Assembly: GCF_001668725.1 (NCBI RefSeq)
Contig: NZ_LZKL01000064.1
Coordinates: 186,001-250,000, forward strand
Direction: 5' to 3'
DNA from: Mycobacterium sp. E787
GTDB taxonomy: Bacteria; Actinomycetota; Actinomycetes; Mycobacteriales; Mycobacteriaceae
DNA: 64,000 nt
Shown here: positions 53,201 through 59,666 of the stretch, one piece after another
Position numbering within the stretch: position 1 is the first letter of the stretch
Layout of the letters: each line of letters begins with the position of its first letter
Notes under the pieces: generated by a model
The model's database searches: none
What the model saw: only the letters and a program-made list of their open reading frames with translations
Told to the model about the DNA's origin: nothing
Made by a program: the position numbers and the translations under genes

Positions 53201-53459
53201 CGATCGGACGCACCACGACCAGCTCTTTGGCCACCGGCTCCAGCAGGAGTTCCACCTCGCCGACCAGGGTCGCCAGGTCGGATTCGATCCCCGCGGAGGA
53301 CACCAGCTCCTCGAGGGTCTCCAGCCAGGCGCTGCCCTGGCCACCGAAGGCGATGGCGTAGGACTCGCCGGCCGTCAGGCGGTCGACCAGAGCATCCGTG
53401 TTGTGCGGGCCAGTCCCGTCGCGGTCGGCGGACACCCGGTCGTGCTCGTGGATCGTCAC
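44232..53459 (-). CDS. fas: Type I fatty acid synthase
   Basis: A 3,075-residue multifunctional FAS I with the bacterial domain order: acetyltransferase (GHSQG, Ser149), enoyl reductase (TIM-barrel and FMN region, about 400-900), dehydratase hotdogs (DHNPIHTD near 1240), malonyl/palmitoyl transferase (CGHSVGEY, Ser1441), an acidic linker, ACP (SITDGASSRRNQ), ketoreductase (VVTGASKGSIAASV) and ketosynthase (AACATAA, Cys2726). It makes C16-C26 acyl-CoAs that feed mycolate and lipid synthesis. The GTG start gives MTIHEHDRVSADR, as in M. tuberculosis, behind a GGGGAGA site. The Ala/Pro/Glu-rich linker before the ACP (about 1720-1760) is the most variable part. Confidence 0.98.
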   Translation of the reverse strand: MTIHEHDRVSADRDGTGPHNTDALVDRLTAGESYAIAFGGQGSAWLETLEELVSSAGIESDLATLVGEVELLLEPVAKELVVVRPIGFEPLNWVRALAAEDPVPSDKHLTSAAVSIPGVLLTQIAAARALARQGMDWTATPPVAVVGHSQGVLAVEAFRAAGARDVELLALAQLIGAAGTLVARRRGISVLGDRPPMVSVTNADPDRIRRLLDEFAQDVRTVLPPVLSIRNGRRSVVITGTPEQLSRFELYCRQISEKEEADRKNKIRGGDVFAPVFDPVRVEVGFHTPRLSDGIDIVAGWAEKVGLDVELARKLTEAILVDGVDWVDEITRVHQAGARWILDLGPGDILTRLTAPVIRGLGIGIVPAATRGGQRNLFTVGAVPEVARAWSTYAPTVVSLPDGRVKLSTKFTRLTGRSPILLAGMTPTTVDAKIVAAAANAGHWAELAGGGQVTEQIFADRIEELSGLLEPGRTYQFNALFLDPYLWKLQVGGKRLVQKARQSGAAIDGLVISAGIPDLEEAVELIGELNDVGISHVVFKPGTVEQIRSVIRIATEVPTKPVIVHIEGGRAGGHHSWEDLDDLLLATYSELRSRPNITVCVGGGIGTPERAVEYLSGRWAESYGFPLMPIDGILVGTAAMATLEATTSPSVKRILVDTTGTDQWISAGKAQGGMASSRSQLGADIHEIDNSASRCGRLLDEVAGDAEAVAERRDEIIAAMANTAKPYFGDVAEMTYLQWLRRYVELTIGEGNSTADTAAPGSPWLADTWRDRFQQMLQRAEARLHAKDFGPIETLFSGSTDSDLLQNPDEAIATLLAHYPDAESVQLHPADVPFFVTLCKTLGKPVNFVPVIDKDVRRWWRSDSLWQAHDARYDADQVCIIPGTAAVAGITRMDEPVGELLDRFEQAAIDEVLASNGQPRSVTSRRLGRPDVTGPLAVVLDAPDVQWAGRTTTNPVHRIADPADWLVHDGPQSRRATHSSTGAQLSVDGERVVLSVPLSGTWIDIPFQLPANTADGGTPVVSTEDATIAMRAVLAIAAGVDGPDFLPAVTDGTATATVDWDPERVADHTGVTATFGEPLAPSLTTVPDALVGLCWPAVFAAIGSAVTDAGVPVVEGLLSLVHLDHAAHVVGKLPTVPAQFTVTATAARAVDTDMGRVVGVSVTIKSAEGDLIAALTERFAILGRTGTAELTDPVRAGGAVSENATDTPRRRRRDVTLAAPVDMRPFAVVSGDHNPIHTDRAAALLAGLESPIVHGMWLSAAAQHAATATDGQARPPARLIGWTARFLGMVRPGDEVDFRVDRVGIDRGAEVLEVAARVGSDLVMSATARLAAPKTVYAFPGQGIQHKGMGMEVRARSKAARKVWDAADKFTRDTLGFSVLHVVRDNPTSIIASGVHYNHPEGVLYLTQFTQVAMATVAAAQVAEMREQGAFVEGAIACGHSVGEYTALACVTGIYELEALLEMVFHRGSKMHDIVPRDELGRSNYRLAAIRPSQIDLPDDEVSAFVAGIAESTGEFLEIVNFNLRGSQYAIAGTVRGLEALEAEVERRRELTGGRRSFILVPGIDVPFHSRVLRVGVAEFRRSLERVMPRDADPDLIIGRYIPNLVPRPFTLDRDFIQEIRDLVPAEPLDEILADYDTWRRERPAEMARTVFIELLAWQFASPVRWIETQDLLFIEEAAGGLGVERFVEIGVKSAPTVAGLATNTLKLPEYAHSTVEVLNAERDAAVLFATDTDPEPEPEEAAEPVAEAVATDAAVEAAPAPVPTAPSGAARPDDIGFDAADATLALIALSAKMRIDQIEELDSIESITDGASSRRNQLLVDLGSELNLGAIDGAAEADLAGLRAQVTKLARTYKPYGPVLSDAINDQLRTVLGPSGKRPAAIAERVKKTWELGDGWAKHVTVEVALGTREGASVRGGAMGHLHEGALADAASVDKVIDAAVASVAARRGVSVALPSAGGAGGGATIDAAALSEFTDQITGRDGVLASAARLVLGQLGLDDPVSVSPAATDAELIDLVTAELGADWPRLVAPVFDSKKAVVFDDRWASAREDLVRLWLADEGDIDADWVRLSERFEGAGHVVATQATWWQGKSLAAGRQIHASLYGRIAAGAENPNPGPYSGETAVVTGASKGSIAASVVARLLDGGATVIATTSKLDDERLAFYRGLYRDHARYGAALWVVAANMASYSDIDALVEWVGTEQTESLGPQSIHIKDAQTPTLLFPFAAPRVVGDMSEAGSRSEMEMKVLLWAVQRLIGGLSKIGAERDIASRLHVVLPGSPNRGMFGGDGAYGEAKSALDALVSRWHAESSWAARVSLAHALIGWTRGTGLMGHNDAIVDAVEEAGVTTYSTDEMAAMLLALCDVESKVAAASKPIEADLTGGLGDAQLDMAELAAKAREEMSVEAAADDDGPAEGTIAALPSPPRGFTPAPPPEWDDLDVDPADLVVIVGGAELGPYGSSRTRFEMEVDNELSAAGVLELAWTTGLIRWEDDPQPGWYDTASGELVDEAELVERYRDTVVERCGIREFVDDGAIDPDHASPLLVSVFLEKDFAFVVSSEADARAFAEFDPEHTIIRPVPDSSDWQVIRKAGTEIRVPRKTKLSRVVGGQVPTGFDPTVWGISPDMASSIDRLAVWNIVATVDAFLSAGFSPAEVMRYVHPSMVANTMGTGMGGGTSMQTMYHGNLLGRNKPNDIFQEVLPNIVAAHVVQSYIGSYGAMIHPVAACATAAVSVEEGVDKIRLGKAEMVVAGGIDDLTLEGIIGFGDMAATADTGMMRGRGIHDSKFSRPNDRRRLGFVEAQGGGTILLARGDLALKMGLPVLAVVAFAQSFGDGVHTSIPAPGLGALGAGRGGKESPLARALAKLGVGADDVAVISKHDTSTLANDPNETELHERLADSLGRSEGAPLFVVSQKSLTGHAKGGAAVFQMMGLCQMLRDGVIPPNRSLDCVDDELSGSAHFVWVRDTLRLGEKFPLKAGMLTSLGFGHVSGLVALVHPQAFIAALDADQRADYQRRADARLLAGQRRLVSAMAGGPPMYQRPPGRRFDHDAPEKRQEAAMLLNPAARLGEDEAFVV

Positions 53460-53759
53460 CTTCTGTATCTCCCCTGCTTGCGTCTTTACATCTCGGTCGT
53501 TCGGCCGGTCCCGACGGATGGGCCTGCTTACATAACGCGATTCCCCGTCGAATCACAGCCGGAGGACGGCTGGCCGGTGTGTTGCCGGCGGCCGCCCCGA
53601 TGGCGCGGGAGGGGCGGCGGACCGCATCGGCTGTACTAAGAGTGTCATAAGGATCAGTGCCCTTTTTGCATGTCGATCGGTTACTGGCGAGTTCTACGCA
53701 CGGGTAACCGTGTCCTGGGTAACACGGCGTTGAACCGGCCGCGCGGGCGCCGTGAACAA

Positions 53760-53776
53760 ACCTGCTGCATGCAGGT
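53760..53776. promoter_or_regulatory. Palindrome in the fas upstream region
   Basis: ACCTGC-TGCAT-GCAGGT is a perfect 6-bp-arm inverted repeat 300 bases before the fas start; the core TGCAT is nearly self-complementary. Possible operator. Confidence 0.4.
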
Positions 53777-53820
53777 GGTTACGGTCGAGTAGCCATAACT
53801 GCGCTGTTCAAGGCATGATT

Positions 53821-53839
53821 GTTATGTAATCGTTATGTT
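53821..53839. repeat. Tandem GTTATGT direct repeats
   Basis: GTTATGTAAT and CGTTATGTTA place two GTTATGT copies 11 bases apart, one helical turn, in an AT-rich stretch. A third copy lies inverted at 53528-53536. Confidence 0.45.
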
Positions 53840-53953
53840 AAAAAATTCGCGTCGCTTGGCCGCCCCCGGTGCCGCGTCAGGCGCGTGGCGCCGGTCCGCC
53901 GCCCCCGAAGATGAGCGAACGAGTGTTTGCTGGGATTTGGGCGGTTGCGGCCC

Positions 53954-54673
53954 CTAGGCCCACTGCCCGAATTCGGGTTTGAGGATTTCGTTGATGTCCA
54001 CCCCGACCCCGCCGACGCTGCGCTTGTCGATCTCGACCTGGTGCAGGCTCGCGGCCGGATGGGTGAAACCTTTGGGTGAGCCCCAGTTGTGCTGCCAGAA
54101 GTATGAACCCAGGCCGTCGTGCAGCGCCCAGTCGATGGTTTTCGAGTTGGCGTACACGCCGGTCCGCTGGTGCCCGATCACCGACTCCCACGACCGCAGG
54201 TAGGGAACGACCTGCTGCTTGTACTGGTCGTATGACGGGTCGTCGTCGATCGATGCGTAGATCGGGGCGTTCGCCGGACCGCCGGCGGCGGCGTGCAACT
54301 GCATGCCGCGCTGCGCGTGTTGCAGCCCCGCGGCGGCCCCGCCCAGCCAGTCGGCGGTGCTGCCCTTGCCGTACTGGTAGCAGGAGACGATCTTGAGGCC
54401 GTTGCTGCTCAGGTCGCGGGCTTCGCCGACCTGAATCGGCTTGCCGAGCATCCAGTTGCCGCCCGGGCGGCGGTCGGAGACGTACCGGATGGATCCCACC
54501 GCCCCGGCCGCCCTGATCTGGCTGGCCGGGATGACGCCGGCCGCGTAGTCGAGCAAGGTGCCGAGCGAAGCCTGGGCCGGCGCGGCGCGCAGCGAGGCGG
54601 CCGCGACGCCCAGCCCTAGCAGAGCGGGGCTCGCGGCCGCGAATTTGAGCACGTCGCGGCGCGAGACCGACAC
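53954..54673 (-). CDS. Tat-exported DUF1906 (glycoside hydrolase-like) protein
   Basis: A 239-residue protein with a twin-arginine signal (SVSRRDVLKFAAASPALLGLG) cut near residue 35. A DUF1906 TIM-barrel domain follows: DYAAGVIPASQI, IRYVSDRRPGG, IVSCYQYGKGS, IYASIDDDPS, YFWQHNWGS and VGVDINEIL. These carry the acidic residues expected in lysozyme-like glycosidases. It matches Rv2525c, a Tat substrate linked to cell-wall properties. GTG 54673 gives the signal directly; an earlier in-frame ATG (54694) would put seven unlike residues in front. Confidence 0.92.
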   Translation of the reverse strand: MSVSRRDVLKFAAASPALLGLGVAAASLRAAPAQASLGTLLDYAAGVIPASQIRAAGAVGSIRYVSDRRPGGNWMLGKPIQVGEARDLSSNGLKIVSCYQYGKGSTADWLGGAAAGLQHAQRGMQLHAAAGGPANAPIYASIDDDPSYDQYKQQVVPYLRSWESVIGHQRTGVYANSKTIDWALHDGLGSYFWQHNWGSPKGFTHPAASLHQVEIDKRSVGGVGVDINEILKPEFGQWA

Positions 54674-54733
54674 ATGCCACAGGGTACGACACACGTATCA
54701 AATAGCACACTCGCCACAGCAGTCACATCTGCA

Positions 54734-55606
54734 TCACATTGCCGCATCGGCGGGCAGCACGATGACGCTGACGGTCTCGAGACCGCGCCGGGCGGTCTGC
54801 TGGACGATCTCATCGAGGAACCGCTCGGCCGCCGGGCTGATCGATCCGGCCCAGGCCCGGAATCCCTGGACGATCACCGGGTCGTGCCTCAAGAGCGGCT
54901 GAACACCGCGCAGCACGCTGACCACGTCGTCGGGCAACGGGTCGGCCAGCTGTTCATCGATCCATCTTCGCGCGAGTTCCGTTGCGGCAGAGTCGCTTTC
55001 GCCCAACGCGACAACATCGCCGGCGAGTGTGCGCAATCTGTCGAACAGAACCTGATGCCCGGGAGTCTCGGCCAGTCGCTCGAGCAGCGTGCTGGCGGCC
55101 GGCGGCAGCGCCATCTGCCCGAACAGCGGGGGAACCGGCAAATCCCACTCGTCGAACAGGTCGGCGTACATCGTGGTGACGGGCGCGGACAGCGGGGCGG
55201 TGAGCCTGCCGATGACGCCGATGCTGTCGCGATGCCGCGTCGCCAGCCGGCGTAGCAGGCGTTCGTTACCGTCGGGAGCGGCGGTGCCGGTGGCCGCGTC
55301 GATCGCGGCGATCAGCTGGTCCAACCGGTCGCGCTCGCGCACCAGCAGGGCGCGGTGGTCGTCGAGCAAATCGGCCAGGGTGGTGTTGCCGCCGTCGAGC
55401 AACCGCTGAATGTCGTTGATGCCGACCCCGAGGCTTCTCATCAGGTCGATGCGCAACAGCTCGAGCACCTGGTCGACGTCGAAGACCCGATAGCCGTTGC
55501 TGAGGTAATCGGCGCGCAGCAACCCGATCTTCTCGTAGTGGCGGATGCGGCCCGACGCGATCCCGGTCAGGGCCGCGACGTCGCCGATGAGCAACTGCTC
55601 AACCAC
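54734..55606 (-). CDS. MerR-family transcriptional regulator
   Basis: A 290-residue MerR protein: winged helix at residues 5-75 (LIGDVAALTGIASGRIRHYEKIGLLRAD, then GYRVFDVDQVLEL), then a coiled dimer helix (LADLLDDHRALLVRERDRLDQLIAAI). A long C-terminal domain of about 160 residues is probably the effector-binding part; it has no Cys metal-sensor pattern. GTG 55606 is 40 bases from the divergent Rieske oxygenase gene. That gap contains a MerR-type promoter, so the regulator probably activates the catabolic gene in response to a small organic ligand. Confidence 0.9.
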   Translation of the reverse strand: MVEQLLIGDVAALTGIASGRIRHYEKIGLLRADYLSNGYRVFDVDQVLELLRIDLMRSLGVGINDIQRLLDGGNTTLADLLDDHRALLVRERDRLDQLIAAIDAATGTAAPDGNERLLRRLATRHRDSIGVIGRLTAPLSAPVTTMYADLFDEWDLPVPPLFGQMALPPAASTLLERLAETPGHQVLFDRLRTLAGDVVALGESDSAATELARRWIDEQLADPLPDDVVSVLRGVQPLLRHDPVIVQGFRAWAGSISPAAERFLDEIVQQTARRGLETVSVIVLPADAAM

Positions 55607-55609
55607 GGC

Positions 55610-55640
55610 TTGACCTTACAACCGTGGCAAGGTCTGTACT
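55610..55640 (+). promoter_or_regulatory. MerR-type promoter with 19-bp spacer
   Basis: TTGACC (-35, 55610-55615) and TGTACT (-10, 55635-55640) are separated by 19 bases, the long spacer typical of MerR-activated promoters. The dyad GACCTT-N11-AAGGTC overlaps the -35 and fills the spacer. The start site would fall at or near the ATG at 55647, giving a leaderless mRNA. Confidence 0.72.
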
Positions 55641-55646
55641 GAGCGT

Positions 55647-56789
55647 ATGGATCGCGACCAGCTCATCGACCTGACACGGCGTGCCCTGAAGCTGGCCCGT
55701 GACAAGACGACCGACCTCGCGCCGGGCGTGCACATGGTTGACGCGGCCGACTACACCTCGATCGAGCGCCACGACCGGGAGCGCGCGATGCTGATGGCGA
55801 GTCCCCAACTGGTCGGCTACGTTTCGGAGCTGCCCGGTCCGGGCGCGTACTGCACCAAGACGGTGCTGGGACGGTCGATCCTGCTGACCCGCACCTCCGC
55901 CGGATCGGTCAAGGCGTTCGACAACGTCTGCCTGCACCGCCAGTCGCAGGTGGTGACCGGTTGTGGCACCGCGAAGCGGTTCACCTGCCCGTACCACGCG
56001 TGGACGTACGACAACAATGGGCGCTTGGTGGCGCTTCCGGGACGCGAGGGTTTTCCTGACGTGGCGATCGAGTCCGATGGCTTGACCGAGCTGCCGGCCA
56101 CCGAATATGCGGGATTCCTCTGGGTCGCACTGGATCCCGGCGCGCACCTGGACGTCGCCGCGCACCTGGGACCGCTGGCCGACGAGCTCGATTCGTGGGG
56201 CATCGGGCGGTGGTCCCCACTGGGCGAGAAGGTGCTCGACTGCCCGATCAACTGGAAGCTCGCGGTCGACACGTTCTCGGAGAACTATCATTTCGCCACG
56301 GTGCACCGGCAGACCTTCGCCACCATCGCCCGCAGCAACTGCACGGTGTTCGACTCGTACGGCCTGCACCAACGGCTGATCTTCCCGCTCAACACGATTC
56401 AGGAACTCGACGGCGTCCCGGAGGAGCGCTGGGACCCGTTGCACAACATGGTCGTCATCTACGCGCTGTTCCCCAACATCGTGTTGTCGGTGACCATCGC
56501 GAACGGCGAGCTGTTCCGGATCTATCCGGCCGACCGCCCGGGCAGGTCGATTACCGTGCACCAGAACTCGACACCGTTGGACCTCTCCGACGAGTCGGTC
56601 GCCGCCGGCGCCCAGGCCGTCTTCGACTACGCGCACGCCACGGTGCGCGACGAGGACTACCGGCTGGTCGAGGGCCTGCAAACCAATCTCGGATCGGGCG
56701 TCCGCGATCACCTGCTGTTCGGGCGCAACGAACCCGGGCTACAGCATCGCCACCTCAGCTGGCACCAGGCGCTGAAAGCACCGCGATAA
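55647..56789 (+). CDS. Rieske non-haem iron oxygenase, alpha subunit
   Basis: A 380-residue ring-hydroxylating oxygenase. The Rieske domain binds a 2Fe-2S cluster through CLHR (about residue 96) and CPYHAWTY (about 115). The catalytic domain has the bridging Asp and mononuclear iron histidines in DTFSENYHFATVH. It uses electrons from a reductase not encoded nearby to oxidise an organic substrate. The ATG lies about seven bases after the MerR-type -10 box. Its 3' end overlaps the opposing CrtC-like gene by 35 bases. The substrate is unknown. Confidence 0.92.
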   Translation: MDRDQLIDLTRRALKLARDKTTDLAPGVHMVDAADYTSIERHDRERAMLMASPQLVGYVSELPGPGAYCTKTVLGRSILLTRTSAGSVKAFDNVCLHRQSQVVTGCGTAKRFTCPYHAWTYDNNGRLVALPGREGFPDVAIESDGLTELPATEYAGFLWVALDPGAHLDVAAHLGPLADELDSWGIGRWSPLGEKVLDCPINWKLAVDTFSENYHFATVHRQTFATIARSNCTVFDSYGLHQRLIFPLNTIQELDGVPEERWDPLHNMVVIYALFPNIVLSVTIANGELFRIYPADRPGRSITVHQNSTPLDLSDESVAAGAQAVFDYAHATVRDEDYRLVEGLQTNLGSGVRDHLLFGRNEPGLQHRHLSWHQALKAPR

Positions 56790-58107
56790 GGTCCTCGAGA
56801 AGGGTTGCCAGTGCGGCGTTTTCGACGGGCGTGACCCCGGTCAGCAGCTCAACCGCCTCGCCGCGGCGGCCGGCCCCCACCAACTCCACCAACCTGTCCA
56901 CCGCCGCCTGCAGGTCCGGGGCGGGTGGTTCGACGCTGGCGACGGTGGTGGCCAGCACCTCGACCAGCTCCCAATCCCGGTACAGCGCCAGCGAGCGCTC
57001 GTTGAACGCAAATCCGGCCACGGGTTTTCCCCATAGCGTTCCGTGGTAGCGGTAGGGGCCCTCCATGTATTCGATCGGCAGGCCGTGCGCCGGGGCCGGC
57101 ACCATCGGCTCCCCCACGATGTCCAACCGCAATGTGGCGCAGGTGATCCGGTGCCGGTCCGGCATGTATCGGGCCGGGGCCACCGGGCGCACCAGCGGCC
57201 GCACCGCTTCCGGCCAGCGTACGTAGCTGCTGATCGTGACCTCGACGTCCTCGGCGCACTCGGGTGCTATCGCCGGGTCGGGATGGCTCGTCGTCACTCC
57301 GGTGAACGGCTGCAGCGCATTGCCGTTCGTGCGGTCGAACTGGCGCCAGATGCTCAGATCCACGCCGTTGTCGAAGCTGATGGTGCGCCACTCGTGCGAC
57401 CTGGCGCGCGGGTCGCCGCCCGATCCCCCGCCACCGGCGTACTTCGGGAACCACTGCCGGTCGACGTGCCCGCCGCTGCCGAACACCTGCTCGACAACGC
57501 CGCCCCAGCGCAGGGTTCCGGTCATCGTCATTCCGGTCTGGAAATACGAGTACGTCTCGCTCTGGCCGAAGCAGACGATCTTCCCGTTGTACGTCGATGC
57601 GCCCACCGGTGTCGGTGCGCGCGTGGGGGTCACGGCGAGGTCCAGCCGCATCGGCCGGCCGGAGTGGTCCACGCCCACCAGGCTGACCCGGTAGGTGAAC
57701 GGCAGCAGGTTCCCGTCGGCGCCGCGGCAGGTGATCCACGACGCGGTGCCGGCGTCGCCGTGGTAGCTGATGTCGAGATGACCCGACGCCGTCTCCAGCT
57801 TGCGCCGCGCCCCGGGCTCCATGTTGGCCGGCGGCATGTCGTAGTCCGTATAGGTGCCGTAGTCGCCGGTGTCCAGATCGAACAGCGCCATGGTGTAGAA
57901 GTCCGCAACCACCGTCCCACCGGGACGGTTCTTGTTGAAGATGGTCAAAAAGGCGAACGACCGGTCGCTGCCGGTCGCATCGAGCCGGCCGGCGAGGAAC
58001 CAGGTGTCGGATTCCTGGTCGGGGTGTTCGCCTTCGGCCGCCGGGAAATCCAGCTGGGAATCGCCGGGCACCAACCGGAACGGGTAACTGCGCCAATCGC
58101 TGCTCAT
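56755..58107 (-). CDS. CrtC/AttH lipocalin-like protein
   Basis: A 450-residue protein without a signal peptide or membrane helix. It resembles the hydroxyneurosporene synthase/AttH double-lipocalin family: SDTWFLAGRLDATG near the start, FGQSETYSYFQTGMTMTGTL in the middle, then HVDRQWFPKYAGGG and HEWRTISFDNGVDLSIWRQFD, the conserved core of CrtC-like hydratases. Relatives add water to isolated double bonds of isoprenoids or have unknown lipid roles. Its final 60 residues are helical. It is divergent from the aldehyde dehydrogenase gene and tail to tail with the Rieske gene. Confidence 0.72.
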   Translation of the reverse strand: MSSDWRSYPFRLVPGDSQLDFPAAEGEHPDQESDTWFLAGRLDATGSDRSFAFLTIFNKNRPGGTVVADFYTMALFDLDTGDYGTYTDYDMPPANMEPGARRKLETASGHLDISYHGDAGTASWITCRGADGNLLPFTYRVSLVGVDHSGRPMRLDLAVTPTRAPTPVGASTYNGKIVCFGQSETYSYFQTGMTMTGTLRWGGVVEQVFGSGGHVDRQWFPKYAGGGGSGGDPRARSHEWRTISFDNGVDLSIWRQFDRTNGNALQPFTGVTTSHPDPAIAPECAEDVEVTISSYVRWPEAVRPLVRPVAPARYMPDRHRITCATLRLDIVGEPMVPAPAHGLPIEYMEGPYRYHGTLWGKPVAGFAFNERSLALYRDWELVEVLATTVASVEPPAPDLQAAVDRLVELVGAGRRGEAVELLTGVTPVENAALATLLEDLIAVLSAPGAS

Positions 58108-58129
58108 GTCAGGCCTCGCTGCTTTTTTA

Positions 58130-58149
58130 GCTATGTTAGCGTCAATAGC
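58130..58149. promoter_or_regulatory. Inverted repeat between CrtC-like gene and ALDH gene
   Basis: GCTAT-GTTAGCGTCA-ATAGC has 5-bp arms in the 82-base divergent region, preceded by a T-run. It is a candidate operator serving both directions; support is weak. Confidence 0.35.
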
Positions 58150-58189
58150 GCAGTCACGGTCGCGGCCCCAACCCTCGAGGAAGTGCGCG

Positions 58190-59656
58190 ATGACAGAAAA
58201 TTCCCGCCATCGCTCCTACGACGAGATCTTCATCGGCGGGCAGTGGCGCAAACCCGTCAACCCGCAGCAGCTCGCGGTGATCTCCCCGCACTCCGAGGAA
58301 CCGGTCGGCCACGTCCAGGCGGCCGGGCCCGGGGACGTGGACGCCGCCGTCGCCACCGCGCGGCACGCCTTCGACCACGGCCCCTGGCCGCGCATGACGC
58401 ACGCCGAGCGGATGGCCAAGGTCGAACAGCTCGCCGCGATCTACGCCGGTCATATGGACGGGATGGCCGACCTGATCACCGACGAGATGGGGTCGCCGCG
58501 CAGTTTCAGCCGGCTCGGCCAAGGGGCGGCCGCCGCATCGCTGATCCACCTCTCGCTGGCCGCCGCGCGCGACTTCCCGTGGACCGAACGCCGCCAGGGC
58601 GTGCTCGGCGAGGTGCACCTGAACAGAGCCCCCGTCGGCGTGGTCGGCGCGATCGTGCCGTGGAACGTGCCGCAATTCCTGATCATGCCCAAGCTCATCC
58701 CGGCCCTGATCGCCGGCTGCACGGTCATCGTCAAACCCGCGCCCGAAACGCCCTTGGACGCTTTGTGGTTGGCGGAGATGATCGAACAGCTCGGTCTGCC
58801 CGACGGGGTGGTGTCCGTGCTTCCCGGGGGCACCGACGTCGGCGAGGCGCTGGTGCGCCACCCGGGCGTGGACAAGATCGCGTTCACCGGGTCCAGCGCG
58901 GTCGGGCGCCGGATCGCCACGCTCTGCGGCGAGCAGCTGAAGCGCTACAGCCTCGAACTGGGCGGCAAGTCGGCGGCGATCGTCCTCGACGACGCCGACA
59001 TCGCCAAGACGGCGGCCGGGCTGAAAACCGCCGGGCTGATGAACAACGGCCAGGCGTGCGTCGCCCAGACCCGCATCCTGGTCAGCGACCGCCGCCACGA
59101 CGAGGTCGTCGACGCGCTGGCCGACATGATGTCGGCGCTGACCGTCGGCGACCCGGCCGACGAGGCCACCGACATCGGACCCCTTGTGGCGCAACGGCAA
59201 CAGCGCCGGGTCCAGGATTACATCAAGTCCGGCCGCGCCGAGGGCGCCCGCATCGTGCTCGGCGGCGACGACAGCCCGTCGGAGCGCGGCTGGTACGTGC
59301 GGCCGACGCTGTTCGCCGACGCCACCAACGACATGCGCATCGCCCGGGAGGAGATCTTCGGCCCGGTCCTGACCGTGCTGCGCTACCGCGACGAGGAGGA
59401 CGCGATCCGAATCGCCAACGAGAGCGACTACGGCCTGGCCGGTTCGGTGTGGACCTCCGATGTCGCGCACGGCCTGGAGATCGCGTCCGGCGTGCGCACC
59501 GGCACCTACGGCATCAACATGTACACGCTCGACATCGGCGCGCCGTTCGGCGGCTTCAAGCAGTCGGGCATCGGTCGCGAGTTCGGCCCGGAGGGTCTGC
59601 ACGAGTACGTCGAGCTGCAGACGCTGGTGTGCAAGGGGAAGTTGCCGCCGCTATAG
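58190..59656 (+). CDS. Aldehyde dehydrogenase (NAD-dependent family)
   Basis: A 488-residue aldehyde dehydrogenase with the PWNVPQFLIMPKLIPAL segment, the LELGGKSAAI catalytic-Glu motif and MNNGQACVAQTR with the nucleophilic Cys, ending in the usual GGFKQSGIGREFG and LVCKGKLPPL. It oxidises an aldehyde to the acid, which here could supply the CoA ligase at 61137. ATG 58190 has GAGGAA at a suitable distance; the 28 upstream in-frame codons are intergenic-like. It ends ten bases from the opposing MaoC gene. Confidence 0.93.
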   Translation: MTENSRHRSYDEIFIGGQWRKPVNPQQLAVISPHSEEPVGHVQAAGPGDVDAAVATARHAFDHGPWPRMTHAERMAKVEQLAAIYAGHMDGMADLITDEMGSPRSFSRLGQGAAAASLIHLSLAAARDFPWTERRQGVLGEVHLNRAPVGVVGAIVPWNVPQFLIMPKLIPALIAGCTVIVKPAPETPLDALWLAEMIEQLGLPDGVVSVLPGGTDVGEALVRHPGVDKIAFTGSSAVGRRIATLCGEQLKRYSLELGGKSAAIVLDDADIAKTAAGLKTAGLMNNGQACVAQTRILVSDRRHDEVVDALADMMSALTVGDPADEATDIGPLVAQRQQRRVQDYIKSGRAEGARIVLGGDDSPSERGWYVRPTLFADATNDMRIAREEIFGPVLTVLRYRDEEDAIRIANESDYGLAGSVWTSDVAHGLEIASGVRTGTYGINMYTLDIGAPFGGFKQSGIGREFGPEGLHEYVELQTLVCKGKLPPL

Positions 59657-59666
59657 CGGCTGACTA

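Larger units (their letters stand above)
53460..53953. other. 494-base fas upstream region
   Basis: No gene is seen. The region is less GC-rich than its surroundings in places. It contains CCGTGT-N8-ACACGG (53708-53727), the palindrome at 53760, and tandem GTTATGT repeats at 53821. A GTTATGTAA copy occurs inverted at 53528-53536, close to the fas start. This is the expected place for control of fas (FasR in M. tuberculosis), but I cannot assign the binding site. Confidence 0.6.

Noticed and set aside
47688..53639. An open frame of 1,983 codons on the plus strand opposite fas
   Set aside because: It mirrors the codon structure of fas. Its translation is low-complexity Gly/Arg/His/Val-rich with no domain, and fas is certain on the other strand.
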